Positions 26,658 through 39,000 of a DNA stretch of 64,000 nt are shown here, in pieces. A program made the translations under genes and the position numbers. The notes under the pieces are model-generated. The model searched no databases. It was given only the letters and a program-made list of their open reading frames with translations, and was not told the DNA's origin. Source of the stretch: Phalacrocorax aristotelis (taxonomy: Eukaryota; Chordata; Aves; Suliformes; Phalacrocoracidae); assembly GCF_949628215.1 (NCBI RefSeq), contig NC_134279.1, forward strand, positions 54,610,266 through 54,674,265, written 5' to 3'. The stretch's first letter is position 1, and each line of letters starts with the position of its first letter.

Positions 26658-29600
26658 GGCCGCCTCCGAGCAGGTCTGTCCCTGCCGATGCGCAGGCACG
26701 GGGAGGCGGCCCGGCCGCCCCCGCCGGGGCGAGGGGGAAGCGAAGCCTGCCCCGCCGCCCGAGCGGCCGCTCCCACCGAGGGTCGCTGCTTGTGGAGGGG
26801 GACGCTCGGGCGGGGGCGCCATTTTCGCGGCGGCTGCCGAGGCCGGTTCGGTGCCGGAGCCCCCCCGGCGCGGCGGGCGTGCGGGGCTGCTCCGCTGCCC
26901 CGGCTCCCCACCGCCTGCACCAGCCGGGGAGGGAAGAAACGGCGCATGGACGGCGTTTCCGAGCGGCGGCCAGCGCTGTCCGGGACGGGTGGCTTTTGCC
27001 GGGCGGGGGCAGCCGCCTCAGCGGGGGAGAGGCGGCCCGAGCCCGCTGGGACGGGGCGGGACGCGTTACAGTCACGCCGTCCGGCCCGTAGAATTTCTGA
27101 CGAAGGGAAAAAAACAAACAAAAAAAAAACCAAACCCAAAACCAAACAACTTTGTGTTTTCGAAATACAGCGTTCTGGCGTTTCTGCACAGGAACGTAAC
27201 CGCCTGGCGCAAATAGGTGCTTGCCGCGGCAGATATTTATAGGACTGCGCCGCCGGCCGCCCCGTTAGGCTGGCACCAAGTACGGCCGGGCGGCGGCAGG
27301 GTATAAATAAGACCAGAGCTGAGGCGCGCCCGCGGGCCGAGGCGGGGGTGAAAGCTGAATTTGTCGGGAGGGTGTCGGGGTGTGCCTGTCGCCGGGCGCG
27401 GGGCCGGCGCCGGCGCCCCTCAAGCCGGAGGGACGAGGCGGGAGCGGAGCCCGAGGGCGCCTCCGCGGGCCGTTGGAGCCCGTGGGGGTGCGTGGGCGGC
27501 GGCGGTAGGCAGCGAGCCCGGGTTCCTGAGGGGTCCTGTACCCGGCCGGGTGCCGAGGGAGCGCTGCCACGGCCCCGCGGGTGCTCCAGCGCTTGTTCCA
27601 GCAATCGCCGTTCCGGCCGTGCGCTCCCGGCCCTGGCGCTGTCTTCCCTTGCGCTGCCTTACCAGGTGAAAAAACTACTTTGGGGTTTGTCTCACCGTCC
27701 CACCCTTTCAGGAACACGGTGTCCCCAGAACCAGGTACTTGCCGTTCTGTTGCACAAGATTTCCGTTTCCTTCTCCGCAGAGCACAGACCTCTCAGCTTC
27801 CCTGCTTGGCAATTCTGAGTTTGTGCAGGGTCGGAGTGGCTTCAGAACATCATCGAGGAAGCCCCCCCATAAACCTGTTCAGGTCAAGCACGTTCCTCAG
27901 TACCATGTCCTTGTTCTTTGGCAACAGAAGAAAACAAGACATTTTTACCTGTTACATCAGTATTGGTACATACAAGTGCAGTAAATTTAACGTGCAGCTT
28001 CAGGATTCATTTCAGATGAACAGACTTAATCCCATCAAAAATATCAAGTCCTTTCTTTGAAGAATTGAGCCCTTAAATAGCAACCTGTTCCATTCAAGGG
28101 AGATGGAACAAAATTTTGGACAAAATTACGTCAAAGGTTTTTTTCCCCTATTAATATCTAGAAGTTTCCTATAGATGTTAATTTGTTACATTGATGGGAT
28201 GTCCCTTGCAATCAAGTCACTTCAAATGATTAAATCAAAGCTAGGCTGGCCAAGTTCCCCATGCCAGGTTTGAATCCTTGCAGTATTTTTCTTAATGCTG
28301 CATGCAGGCAACAGAAGTTGAATGCATGCCCTGTGCTATCAAACTAACTTAAAACCTGTATCCACCGCACTCCTTTTGGATAAACTTATTGAGACTTTTT
28401 CCCGCATTAGCATGGAGGGAACTAAAGTCCTGTGTGTTGGTAAATGACCTGCAGGATTATGTCCTGTATCATCCCCAAGAGGTAAAAACTTGAAGTTCTT
28501 TACAGCTGGATTTTTGGGTTTTGGGTTTTTTTTTGTTTGTTTGGCTTTTTTTGGTTTTTTTTCTTTTTTTTTACTGCAACAATGTTATTAATAATTCCTA
28601 TCTGTCATGATAAAATGAGATATAAAAGCATATATTGTCTGAAAATACCTGGATTTTAATTTTAGTCATTGCATTCACAGAGATTGCAGTAGTTGTAAAT
28701 ATGTATTCTAAGTACAAAGTGGCAGACAAATATAATCTTGAACATGATATCTAATATATTCCACTAGTAAATTCAAATATATTATTTTTGCATTATGTAT
28801 ATATGTGTCATTTTGGTGGATTTACATGCCTTGTAACAGCTAATCTGTGCTTTGTATTACAGCAAAGTTCTAACGGCCCGGTGAAGAAGTCTATGAGAGA
28901 GAAGGCTGTGGAACGCAGGAATGTTAATAAGGAGCACAACAGTAACTTTAAAGCAGGATACATTCCAATTGATGAGGACCGTCTCCATAAGACAGGGTTA
29001 CGTGGCAGGAAAGGCAACTTGGCCATTTGTGTGATTGTTCTTCTTTTTATTTTGGCTGTCATCAATCTGATTGTGAGTATAATACTTTGGCTGTAAACAA
29101 CATTAGGATGTATTTAACTTTGATGGTTTATTAGAGAAATAAAACTTATTCCAGTATGACTGAGAAGGACTTAAAATGAAGGAGATTTCTCATTTTTCTC
29201 CTTTGGTTTGGTGGTTTTTGGTGTTTGTTTTTTTTTGTAGTCTGAGCAAGATTAGGTGGAAGAATCTTAAGAGTTCAGTCTTGATTATTTTTGTTATCAT
29301 GGTCCCAGCAAGGAACCTACCATTTATGCAGCACAGAATTATGAACCTTGAAAGTGTCTCTCCATTCCCAAAACTCAGTAACAGCAAAGGTGTGAAGTGT
29401 TGTTAGTACACTACTAATGCATTCAGGATAAACTGTTACACCAGGAACATTTTACATATAATAACAGAGCTGCACGTGAGCGTTCAGAATTAATCAACCA
29501 CTGCACTTTAAACCTTCATTGTTGTAATTACCACCTTTTTATTGCTTGATCAATGAGAAGTAATGAATTATTTTTCATAATTGGACATCCACCTGTGAAG

Positions 29601-32600
29601 GTACTTTCTTGTAGTTGAAGGGTAAGTATATCCTGAGCTGAGCTACTTTGTTTAGCTAACGGTACCACAATTACCCTTAAACAGGAGAAAGACTTAATTA
29701 TGGATGTGATTTAATTTCAAATATATTTATATTTTACATATACACAAATTATTTTAGTTGACATTTCAGATGAGTCTAAAAAGCATGTAAAATGCTTTTC
29801 ATAATTAAATGTGTTCTGATGCTTCCAGTAGGAATTAATCAGACTAAAGTAAATTCACACCTAAAGCTCATTTAAACACTGGCATTAATAATTTTTTCAA
29901 ATAAAACATCTAGTTAATACAATATTTGTTGTGGAAAGAGCCAAATGATCAAAGTAATCTTTGAAAATGTGTGTTTCTCTTTCAGATTACACTAGTTATC
30001 TGGGCCGTGATTCGAATTGGTCCCAACGGTTGTGACAGTATGGAGTTCCATGAGAGTGGCTTGTTGCGGTTTAAGCAAGTTTCTGACATGGGTGTTATAC
30101 ATCCGTTATATAAAAGCACTGTAGGAGGCAGACGTAACGAAGATTTGGTGATCACTGGAAATAATCAGCCTGTAAGTTATATCGTGAATTGAAAGTTTGT
30201 GAGCAACGTTATGGAATTACACTCACATTATTAATAAACATTAAATTTGAAACATCATTAACTTCATGACTTTGTTTCTGAAGATTGTATTTCAGCAAGG
30301 AACAACCAAGCTCAGTGTGGAAAAAGACAAAACTTCAATTACCAGCGATATTGGCATGGAATTTGTTGACCCACGGACACAAAACACCTTGTTCAGCACA
30401 GACTATGAAACTCATGAGTTTCATCTGCCAAATGGAGTTAAAATCTTGAATGTACAAAAGGCCTCTACAGAGAGGGTATGTCTCTTTCAACTACCTCTTA
30501 CTTTTTGTAAAAGCTCATTACAGAATTGCCTTAGTTGTAGAGTAAGAAAAAGTTTACTAATCCCATCTTTCAAGCATGTGTAGAAATTTGACTAAGTGTA
30601 GCTAAAAACACAGCTCTTAAAATGTAAATCACTCTAAAAATTAGAACACAAATTAAAACTGATGTCTCTAAATGACTGTAATATCAGGAATACTATTCTA
30701 ACTAGGCCTGTGTCTCTTTTTATTAAGCATTTATCCATTTGTGCATGGATAACTGTTTCAGAAATAGAATTTCTATGAAAAACTTCCCTGTTTCTTGTAA
30801 GATCTTATGAAAATAATTACCAGGTCTTCATGTATCATTTTCCTTCAACTGGAGGTAAATGTTTATACAATGAGAATTTCAGAAATCAGAGCAGGAGTGT
30901 AGAGAACAATCACAGCATTACAGGAGCTGCGTCAGTTCATGGTTTCTAGGTTAAACAAGTACTTAGTTTGGTTTCTACATTAAATGTGCTTTATTTATCA
31001 GAAAACTAAAAAAACTATATGTCAGTGTTTGTACATTTAAAATGTTGATCTTAATGTCAGACTAAAATTTTTTTCTGGCTTCTCATCACTCCTCATAAAG
31101 GCTTTACAGAGAGAGTACAGTGCATAGTTCTTTGTATAACATGAGTAGAGTGGTATCAGTGGTTTTACAGAGGGTTGAGTGTGCCTTAGGAAGGATCGAG
31201 CAATCCTGTTAAGAATGAAGAGAATTTAGTTTGCTCTTATTTGCGTTTCCTCTGCAAGGCTAACAGTTAAATAGCAGGTTCTGGGCGGAAAAAAACCAAC
31301 CAAACAAAAAAAACCCCACCACCCGAACCTACAAGTACATAGGAGGAATAGATTAAATGAAAACAGAGGGATTAGTTTACGTAATCTGTCCTAACAGGAA
31401 GCGTGTATTTGGTATGAGTGTTAAATGTGTATCCCATAAAATTGTCATATGAATTGTTATTTTTATCACATAAATAAACTATTTTACATACCTTCCAAAA
31501 GTAAGTAAACCTTGTTTTTAAATGTGAATGTGGAAGATAACAAATGGGCAGAAGCTTCTAGGCATAATGGCAGAAGTGCAAAAAGTACATTGAAGTTTTT
31601 AATTGTGTAACAATATTTTTGAAATAATTAAAGCTTAATTAAACACTTTTTTGTTTGTGTTCCTAGATTACCAGCAATGCAACCAGTGATCTAAACATAA
31701 AGGTTGATGGCCGTGCTATTGTCCGTGGAAATGAAGGTGTTTTCATCACTGGCAAGACCATTGAGTTTCGAATGGGGGGTAACATGGAACTTAAAGCAGT
31801 AAGTATTTCAAATCAGCATTTTTTGAACAGCTTAGTTTCAAATTCAGGCTGATAATAAACTGATGTAGCTTTATATGGTTTCAAATTTTATACTAAGTAG
31901 TCATGCATAAAAGTTTAGTTGCAGTCAGTGTATTTAGTAGGATTTTAAAAGTCCGTTTATTACTTTGCTGTTAATTAGTGGTTCAGTAGTTTTCAGATAA
32001 CAGCAATTTACTACTGTTAGGATGCTAAAAACCCACAATGCAATTAAAGCTAAACTGTTGGCCTCTGTGCTGGAACCAAAGGGAATTCATCTTCTCTTCT
32101 GGAGGCTTTACTGGGGCCAGCAACCTTTGACAGAGGAGCAGAACATGCAGTTAGGAGCAGTACCTTCTGTGCTGCCACAGTAAGGCTCGCCAGCATTTGT
32201 TTAAGATTTTTTTAAGATTGTTAAGACTGCAGGGCATATGAAATGATGGAGGAGGCTGAAGGAGGGTAAAAAAATAAAGATACATACACTTTTATTTCAT
32301 GTGTGAATTCAAACACCAATTCCCGTTTCACATCCATATTTTTAGATTTACTGCATTTGCTAGTAGGTCTGTGAAGTGAAAAGCCATGCTAGTGCTGTGT
32401 CTCAATATCGATCTACCGCTGGAATAGCAGAGTACATTGCTGACTACAATTGAGAAAGTCATGGGTGTTATTCACAAATTTAATTAAAAAATGAAATCTT
32501 GTCATATGAATTCTTTTTATGCTGTGGATTTCTACAGCCATCCTAAAGATGTCATCTATTCATTAAACCAGCTTTTTCAAAAACAACCTGCCTTGTTTAA

Positions 32601-32840
32601 ATTAGAAGTTGTACTTTTTATTCTTCCTGTTAATAGGAAAACAGCATTATCCTGAACGGAACTGTGATGGTCAGCCCATCGCGACTGCCAAGTTCTTCTT
32701 ACGGAGAACAGTTTAATAATGGCAACTGGCTGCGTTTCAAGCTCTGTATGTGTGCGGATGGGACGCTGTTCAAGGTTCAGGTGACAGGTTACAACATGGG
32801 TTGTCAGACGTCTGTCAATCCGTGTGGAGCCATGCGTTAA
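26650..32840 (+). CDS. SGCB: SGCB, beta-sarcoglycan, spliced, complete
   Basis: Beta-sarcoglycan is a single-pass type II membrane protein of the sarcoglycan subcomplex, which joins the dystrophin complex at the muscle sarcolemma. Coding exons: 26650-26673, 28863-29072, 29986-30171, 30284-30475, 31667-31798, 32637-32840. All have GT/AG borders, all are in phase 0, and they total 948 bases = 315 residues (human 318). Exon 1 encodes only MAAAASEQ. Exon 2 holds the cytosolic part (NVNKEHNSNFKAGYIPIDED) and most of the membrane helix, which ends in exon 3 (about residues 60-85). The extracellular part carries GPNGCDSMEFHESG, repeated beta-strand blocks such as SITSDIGMEFVDPRT and KVDGRAIVRGNEGVF, and the C-terminal cysteine cluster (KLCMCADGTLF, NMGCQ, NPCG) that forms conserved disulfides. 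No coding damage is seen. It shares the CpG island with SPATA18. Confidence 0.98.
26818..26830. promoter_or_regulatory. YY1/E2F-like site in SGCB intron 1
   Basis: GCCATTTTCGCGG combines a reverse YY1 core (AAAATGGC) with an E2F-like TTTTCGCGG, 145 bp after SGCB exon 1 and inside the CpG island. It is a motif match only. Confidence 0.35.
27302..27310 (+). promoter_or_regulatory. TATA box in SGCB intron 1 (possible alternative promoter)
   Basis: TATAAATAA stands between GC-rich flanks, the classic setting of a TATA promoter, about 650 bp downstream of the SGCB ATG and still inside the CpG island. A start near 27,330 would give a transcript lacking exon 1 (eight codons). No evidence of use can be seen in the sequence. 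Confidence 0.35.
28509..28573. repeat. T/G-rich low-complexity tract
   Basis: A stretch of T runs broken by GGG and GTTTG in SGCB intron 1, the reverse of the A/C-rich tracts elsewhere in the window. The rest of intron 1 (27.6-28.86 kb) is AT-rich with no recognised coding block or element. Confidence 0.7.
31286..31325. repeat. A/C-rich low-complexity tract
   Basis: AAAAAACCAACC and AAACAAAAAAAACCCC-type sequence in SGCB intron 4. Nothing else is recognised in that intron. Confidence 0.7.
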
Positions 32841-35515
32841 AGCACGAACCACTACCAGGAGAGTTCTCTTTTGTGTTTACATATATTTGTATGAAGTAAT
32901 TGCATGCCTTCAAGGATTTCTGGTTTTACAGCAGTTTATACTAACATTTATTACATAATATTTTAAAGCAAAGGCTGTTACACTCAGCAGTATTATGTCA
33001 TCATCCTGTTAGCTGTAATAGTGGCACTGACTTAATAAGCTTCCAGTGTACATGCATACTGAAGTACCTTCCTGAATCAGGATCAGTAGAAGATATTTAA
33101 AGAACGTGATCTCAGCGACAATCTTGACTGCCTTCGGTTGCCTTTAAAGGAGGTTTTTGTCCTACATCCCAAGACCTTGAGGGCTGCTGAGAACACAACT
33201 TCGATCTGATGAAGTACTTCAGCAGGAATGTTGATCGTTGTTGGAAGCGGAATTGCCTAGGATGGCTAAAGTGGCAAATCTTTGTCTTCTCTTCATTTCT
33301 TGCCAAAGGTTGATATAATGATTTCCCCCAAAATTATGTGGTTTACCATATGTGTACTAAGAGAGGGGTAATGGCAGATTCACTTTAAAATATTGAATTA
33401 TTTCTGCCATATATTCTTATGTAGTTAAAAAAATTATGCTAGCATAACTAATATTTGCAAATTAATATCAAGTGTGGAAATGTAACTTCAGTTTTGAAAT
33501 AGTCTTGCAATTATTGAGGTGTTGCTTGAGCTCCCATTCTATCTGTGCAGTTTAGGCATTTTACAGTTGCTTCATTTGTGAAGTATTTATAAAAAGTGTT
33601 TATATTAGAAGTACATTTTAAAAGATGTACTTATAACTTGCTCACTACCCAAAAAAAGTGTTTTCCTGGTTGCTTCAATATGACAGTGTATGAATCCATT
33701 ACTCAACGGGTAATAATCTAAAGCATGACTGTAAGCAGCGGTGTCTGAGATCAGATCCCTTTTTCCCCATACATGTCAGTACTGATGCACTACCAAGAAC
33801 CTCAGAATTAAATTCTGAAGTTAAACTGCAGGTCTGTAATTCTAAATGTGATGGTGCTGGTTCCTATGACAGCGTATCTAACTTTGTCAACAGTGAAAGG
33901 GTGTCCATGGTGAACTGGGGCCTTATAGAAACTGTATCACCTTGGAACCGCTTCTGCAGAGGTGAGGTGTTCTGTACTAAAAATAGACCAGCTCATTATA
34001 AGATTCCTCCTTTCCTCACCCCATGTATTTCTTCAGTTTAAAATAGTTTTGTTTTGCAGTAGCATCAAGTAACCTTCATGGAGGTCACAAAGGTGACTTT
34101 GAAAGTAGCTTTTTGACAAGTTTTTCTAGATAAGCACACACTTTTCTTCCTAAAAGTTGTGCAAATGTTACACATTAACTTCAGAATTTGTCATTTGTTA
34201 TGGGAAGATAAACTGTCTGCTCTTGGTACGTAGAATTCCACAAAATACAACTCGGCTCCTGCTGCAACAAGCACTTTGTATTGAAGGTCCGAATTCCTGT
34301 ATTTACTAGAAGTCAGTAAGTCCTCATGCAGGGTGCGTGTGGGTGGAAGTGATTTCTAGAGGGGGAACCTTAGGTCAGGCATTACGACACACAGGAGGTC
34401 GGAGGGGTCACGTTTCCCTCCTTGCTCAAAGCCAAAGCCAGATTTTGATGCTCAGTAGTTGTTGGGGTTTGTCGGGGCAGGGACAGCAATGAAGCTGTTC
34501 TAACAAAAGTAGAATAAACAGAATAAAATGTAGCAAAAGCCATTGACTTGGTCACATTAAAGATTATGGGAAAGTACTAACATTTTGCACACTGCCTTCA
34601 GGAACTTCATAGTTTTACTAGAGTTAATATTTATTAACCATTTCAACCCACATTTTGCTGAAAACATGCACACATCCTTGCTGCTACGTAGGGCCTCAAT
34701 TAGTATGTATTACAGGTAAGAGGAGGAACTAAACTATAACATTTTTTAGAATTTTCACTCTCATGCTAATGGAATTTTGTCACTTTATTTTTATATGTAT
34801 AAAAATATATACATACACATAAAAACACAAGCAGCAGTATCCTCAAAGCTTGAAATAGATCTTGAAAATGACAGATACTGCCTCGGTCAAGTAGGTTACA
34901 CACGAAGAGCATGTTAAAGCTCTTCTCTGGTTAATACTGATATGCCTATATGCTAGTACTGGATTCTTGTACTTACCAAGAGTTCTTTTTAAAATACTGT
35001 AGGCAACATAGCTGAAAGATTTGTCACAAAGGTACTCTTAAACCATGGTCTGGAAAATTGGTTTTGAAGTGTGGATTTTTTTTGTCAAAACAGAGCAAAA
35101 CTGATCATGCAAGTACCAAATGAAATAAATTACCAATTTGTTAGCCACTATTTCTGTATTGTTAATATATTTTGTTGCCTTCACGACATGAGAAGTGTTG
35201 GCACCACACATGCCTTCTGTTGTGCATTTATTTGTTGTCTATTTTTCTAACTGCCTAAGGTACATTTTTCTATACGTATTTAAAACATTGTGCGGCACAT
35301 TATTTATTTCAGTCCCGCAGATGCACTTAAGATTCTGTGTGTTTGAAGTACATTCTACATGCCTCTGTGTAAAATACCACACTGGGTGCGTTGATGCAAC
35401 TTACACGTGAAGAGTTCTCAGCATGTGTAAAGGCGGCGCTTGTTTCAGTAGGTGAACGACAATTGAATTTCTAATCTTTGTTTTGAAATGGAACAATAAA
35501 TTCTAAGATGTAACT
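32841..35515 (+). other. SGCB 3' untranslated region
   Basis: About 2.7 kb of AT-rich sequence follows the SGCB stop and contains no exon-like blocks. The long 3' UTR fits the mammalian gene. Possible proximal signals occur at 34513-34518 and 34523-34528 (AATAAA), so shorter mRNAs are likely too. The end is inferred from the last AATAAA before LRRC66. Confidence 0.65.
35495..35500 (+). terminator. Polyadenylation signal, distal, SGCB
   Basis: AATAAA in the context GAACAATAAATTC. It is the last such hexamer before LRRC66, whose coding sequence starts about 0.5 kb later. Assigned by position. Confidence 0.6.
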
Positions 35516-36008
35516 GTGGTTCAGAAGTGTCATTTGGAAGAATACAGTTTTTCATTAAAAATACATTGTTGGGATGTTGACAGGGAAACCACTATTTTAT
35601 TAACTGTAATTACGGAAATCATTCCACACCTGTTTGTCATGGATTGTATCTCGTGGACTTTGCTCAGTGGCGATTGCATATGACACCTGAAGCAGAGTTC
35701 AAAAGTCTCCACTCTTGTTAGTTCATGAGTTCCTGAGAAGCTGTGTTTCTCAACTGAAGGGCTGGAAAGGAAGGTAAAGGTTCAGATTTTTTTTGGGGGG
35801 GAGAGGTGCGGGAGGGGGAAGGTTACCAGTTTATGAATGTCCTTTTTGAAACATACCTAAGAGTCCAAAACTGTATGTTTAAGGCAAAACGTTGGTAGTG
35901 CTCTGGGTATTTGGTATTGATTTCTCTTAATGTCAAAGTATTTCCGCTTTCTGTTTAACTCCTGTTATGCTGAACTCTGACTATTTTTACATTTTACATA
36001 TAGCCACT

Positions 36009-39000
36009 ATGGATAACCTTCACTTGAGTGTCATAGCTGTGGCCCTTTACTTTAATCTTCCTGGATCAGTGGGAACCAAGTCACAGCAGATTCTTCGTGA
36101 TACACATCACCGCTCAGACTGCCGGTGGCATGGGGAGTTCTCAGTGAATTGTTCTTTTACCGGAATATCTACTATTCCAGATGTATCGCAAACAGCAATG
36201 ACAGCTGATTTTAGTTACAATAATATTAAAACTTTTATGTCCACTGATGGAAGAAATGAAGAATGGATGCTGAAACATCTGAATCTCAGTAACAACCTGA
36301 TTTCTGAACTCTCCTTAACTACTTTTAGAAATTTACCCATTTTAGAAACTCTAAACCTCAATGGTAATGCCATGCACACCCTCACACTGGACGTACCTAC
36401 GCCTACACAGGGGTCTAAAAAGCCTGGGAAAGGCTGTCATCTCCTGCCTGCTTTGAAAGTATTGTCAGTTGAAAGAAACAATCTTAACACTGTTCCAAGA
36501 GGTAAGCTTTCAAAACCTTTAAGGACCTCACTCCCAGGGGGTAAGCTGGGTTTGGATATTATTCGGTACGTCTTGCTGAATTCAGAACATGACAGGCTCG
36601 CTGACTTATGCGTAAGGTGAGGGAAAGTTCCACCTGTGCGCAAGTACGAACACTGAAGCAAACGGGTTGTTTTGGATTAGGTTGGGATTTTTTATACCGT
36701 CTTTGCAATCATAACGTCTATCAAATATAACCAAATTTTTCCTCTGAGAGTCCAAACAGTAGTTTTTTCTTGTTGTATACGAAGGGAATTGAGGATCTTT
36801 GGAAAAACACCAGCCTCCCCAATCCAGTCATGAACCTTAAGATCAAGGAAATCATGGATAATGAATTGCATACTACTCTTCAGAAGAAAGTCAATACTCT
36901 TTCAAGTAAAACTTGCCCCAAAATAAGCATTTCACAAAAACAGGAAAATACATTTTGTTCAGTCAAAACAGTGTTGCTCTATGCTGTCTAACACCCAACC
37001 AAAGTGACACCTTCTAGGAACAAGAGAGGGCTGTAAGGTTTTGATAGCCTTTTAGAAAGGGTTTGCTAGTCACTGAACTATGCCAGGCATCGTAGCCTTT
37101 CTGACAGCCTCTATGCTCATAAACAGATGGTTCACATTGTCCAAACAGTGTATAAATGAAGCAGAAAGCTGCAGTACGAGCAACGCTATCCTGTGTATTG
37201 TTTGCTGAATTCGGTTGATCTCTAATAACATCGTCAGTTTCATTAGCTCTAGATTTTTAGCATACTGGGGGCGGGGGGCAGGCAAACCGAAACCTCAGTT
37301 ATCTCACAAAGTCAGACAAAGGGAATAATTTTGCACCTACACAGGATCCTCAAAGTTCTATTTTTCTCCTTTTTTGATACTAAATAATCCTCTGGCACGA
37401 AGGAAACCATCTCGCTTAATTATTTTGTAGTATCTGTAAGGTTCTCATACAGACAGTATAGAAAAACTTATAGAATATATTGATAGAGTTTTGATTCGTT
37501 TTGATAGATAAATATAACTACACATTATAGGATGCCTCCATGGGTCAGACAGATCAACCCTTTTCTACAAGAGAGTAAATTTTTAGATGTTAGAAGTCAA
37601 ATTGCTATGCATCATACCACCATACTTCAAGTTATATTTAAATCCCATATTCATTTAAATACGTGTTCAGAAATTGATGATCCTCCTCCAATCCTTCACT
37701 AACATTCCTGGTTTTAACCTCTGCTAAGAAAACACAATCTGCCTTTCTGAAGCAGAGGGGTTTGGCCACAGAGAAACCCTTCTCACAACCGCCACCCCAG
37801 GTGCCAGGCTGCTGCCACACCACTGTCTATTTTTGGCGCAAATTTAGCTTCAGGGAAGCATCCGAACTACAATTCTTCATGCAGGTGCAAGGAAGAATTT
37901 ATGAACTGCCAGAACTTCCGAATGCCTTTCCTATCAGCTACCTCTGGTTTACAGCAGGAATGAATCATTCCCTCTGCTTTTCACAATAAACTGAAAGACC
38001 AATTACTCAGCAAACAGCAACAGCAAAGTGGAATAAGAGATTTCCAGTAAACCAGATGACACCAAGGGCAAATTTTTAAGAACTAGTAGCTTCTCAGCAA
38101 TGCTTTATGATCAAAAAATCACTTTAGAGTGCCATTCAGGTGTTACAAACTGTGGTGATGCTGAGTGTCCGAGCGCCTGCCTTCCCACTGGAACTTGCAG
38201 GCTGGAGCTTCAGGGGCTGCCTGCACAGCACCTAAGAAAAATCTCCAGCATTCAAAAGGGCTACTCGTGCAAGGCAGATGCTGTCGTAACTAGGATATGC
38301 TGAAGAACATACTGTCATGCTTGATAATTCACAGGCAGACAGGCATAAGCAACAACATGTTTTTGTTTTCAGTCAGGTTTACATCCTATGAATATGGTTC
38401 AAATAATTCCACATATGGAAAACTCCCGTGAACCTGCAGATGGCAGTGAATAGGAGATATTGTATCACCTTTTGCATCTCCATCTTTTATTTACAACTAA
38501 CATATCTGGATTTTATAAACTGAGTATATTCCACCCTTTTCACTCCCTTCCTTTCCTACCTCCAATTCTCCAGAGAAGCAAGCTCCAAGCACAGAGATCA
38601 CAGCCAGAATAATTTTGATAGCACAAAGGAACGTTACTGCTTTTATGGAGATGTGAATTTTTAAAACATGCATTGATTGTGAACGTATTAACGTGCCTGC
38701 TGTTGATGCTATTCAGCTTTTAGAATGGGACAACCACTGAATAGGAAAGGCATAATAACTCAAAGCCTGCAGCCACTCGTTGCAATAGACAGGAATGGAA
38801 GGAATTTTGTTGCAAAGAATTTCAAAAGCCACTTAATGCAATTGGGGAAACAAGAACATGAAGTGTAAAACAGTTTTGTTCTTCCTAGGACTAGGCCTGC
38901 TGCAGTCTTTACAAACTGTCCATTTGTCATCCAATGGCATACGACAGATTGATCTGAATGATTTTCAAAACTGTTCACAGCTGAAGGACATCGACTTGCA

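Larger units (their letters stand above)
25795..27620. other. CpG island over SPATA18 and SGCB first exons
   Basis: GC content rises abruptly near 25.8 kb and stays high, with very dense CpG, to about 27.6 kb. The flanks are AT-rich. The island holds both start codons. Long reading frames across it in all frames (up to about 480 codons, rich in Arg, Ala, Pro and Gly) are a by-product of the GC content and resemble no protein. The edges are estimated by eye. Confidence 0.9.

Noticed and set aside
25051-27717. Several long open frames (150-480 codons) on both strands in the GC-rich block
   Set aside because: They overlap one another in many frames, are almost only Arg, Ala, Pro, Gly and Ser, and cover a CpG island that holds the real first exons of SPATA18 and SGCB. 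Low stop-codon frequency in GC-rich DNA explains them.
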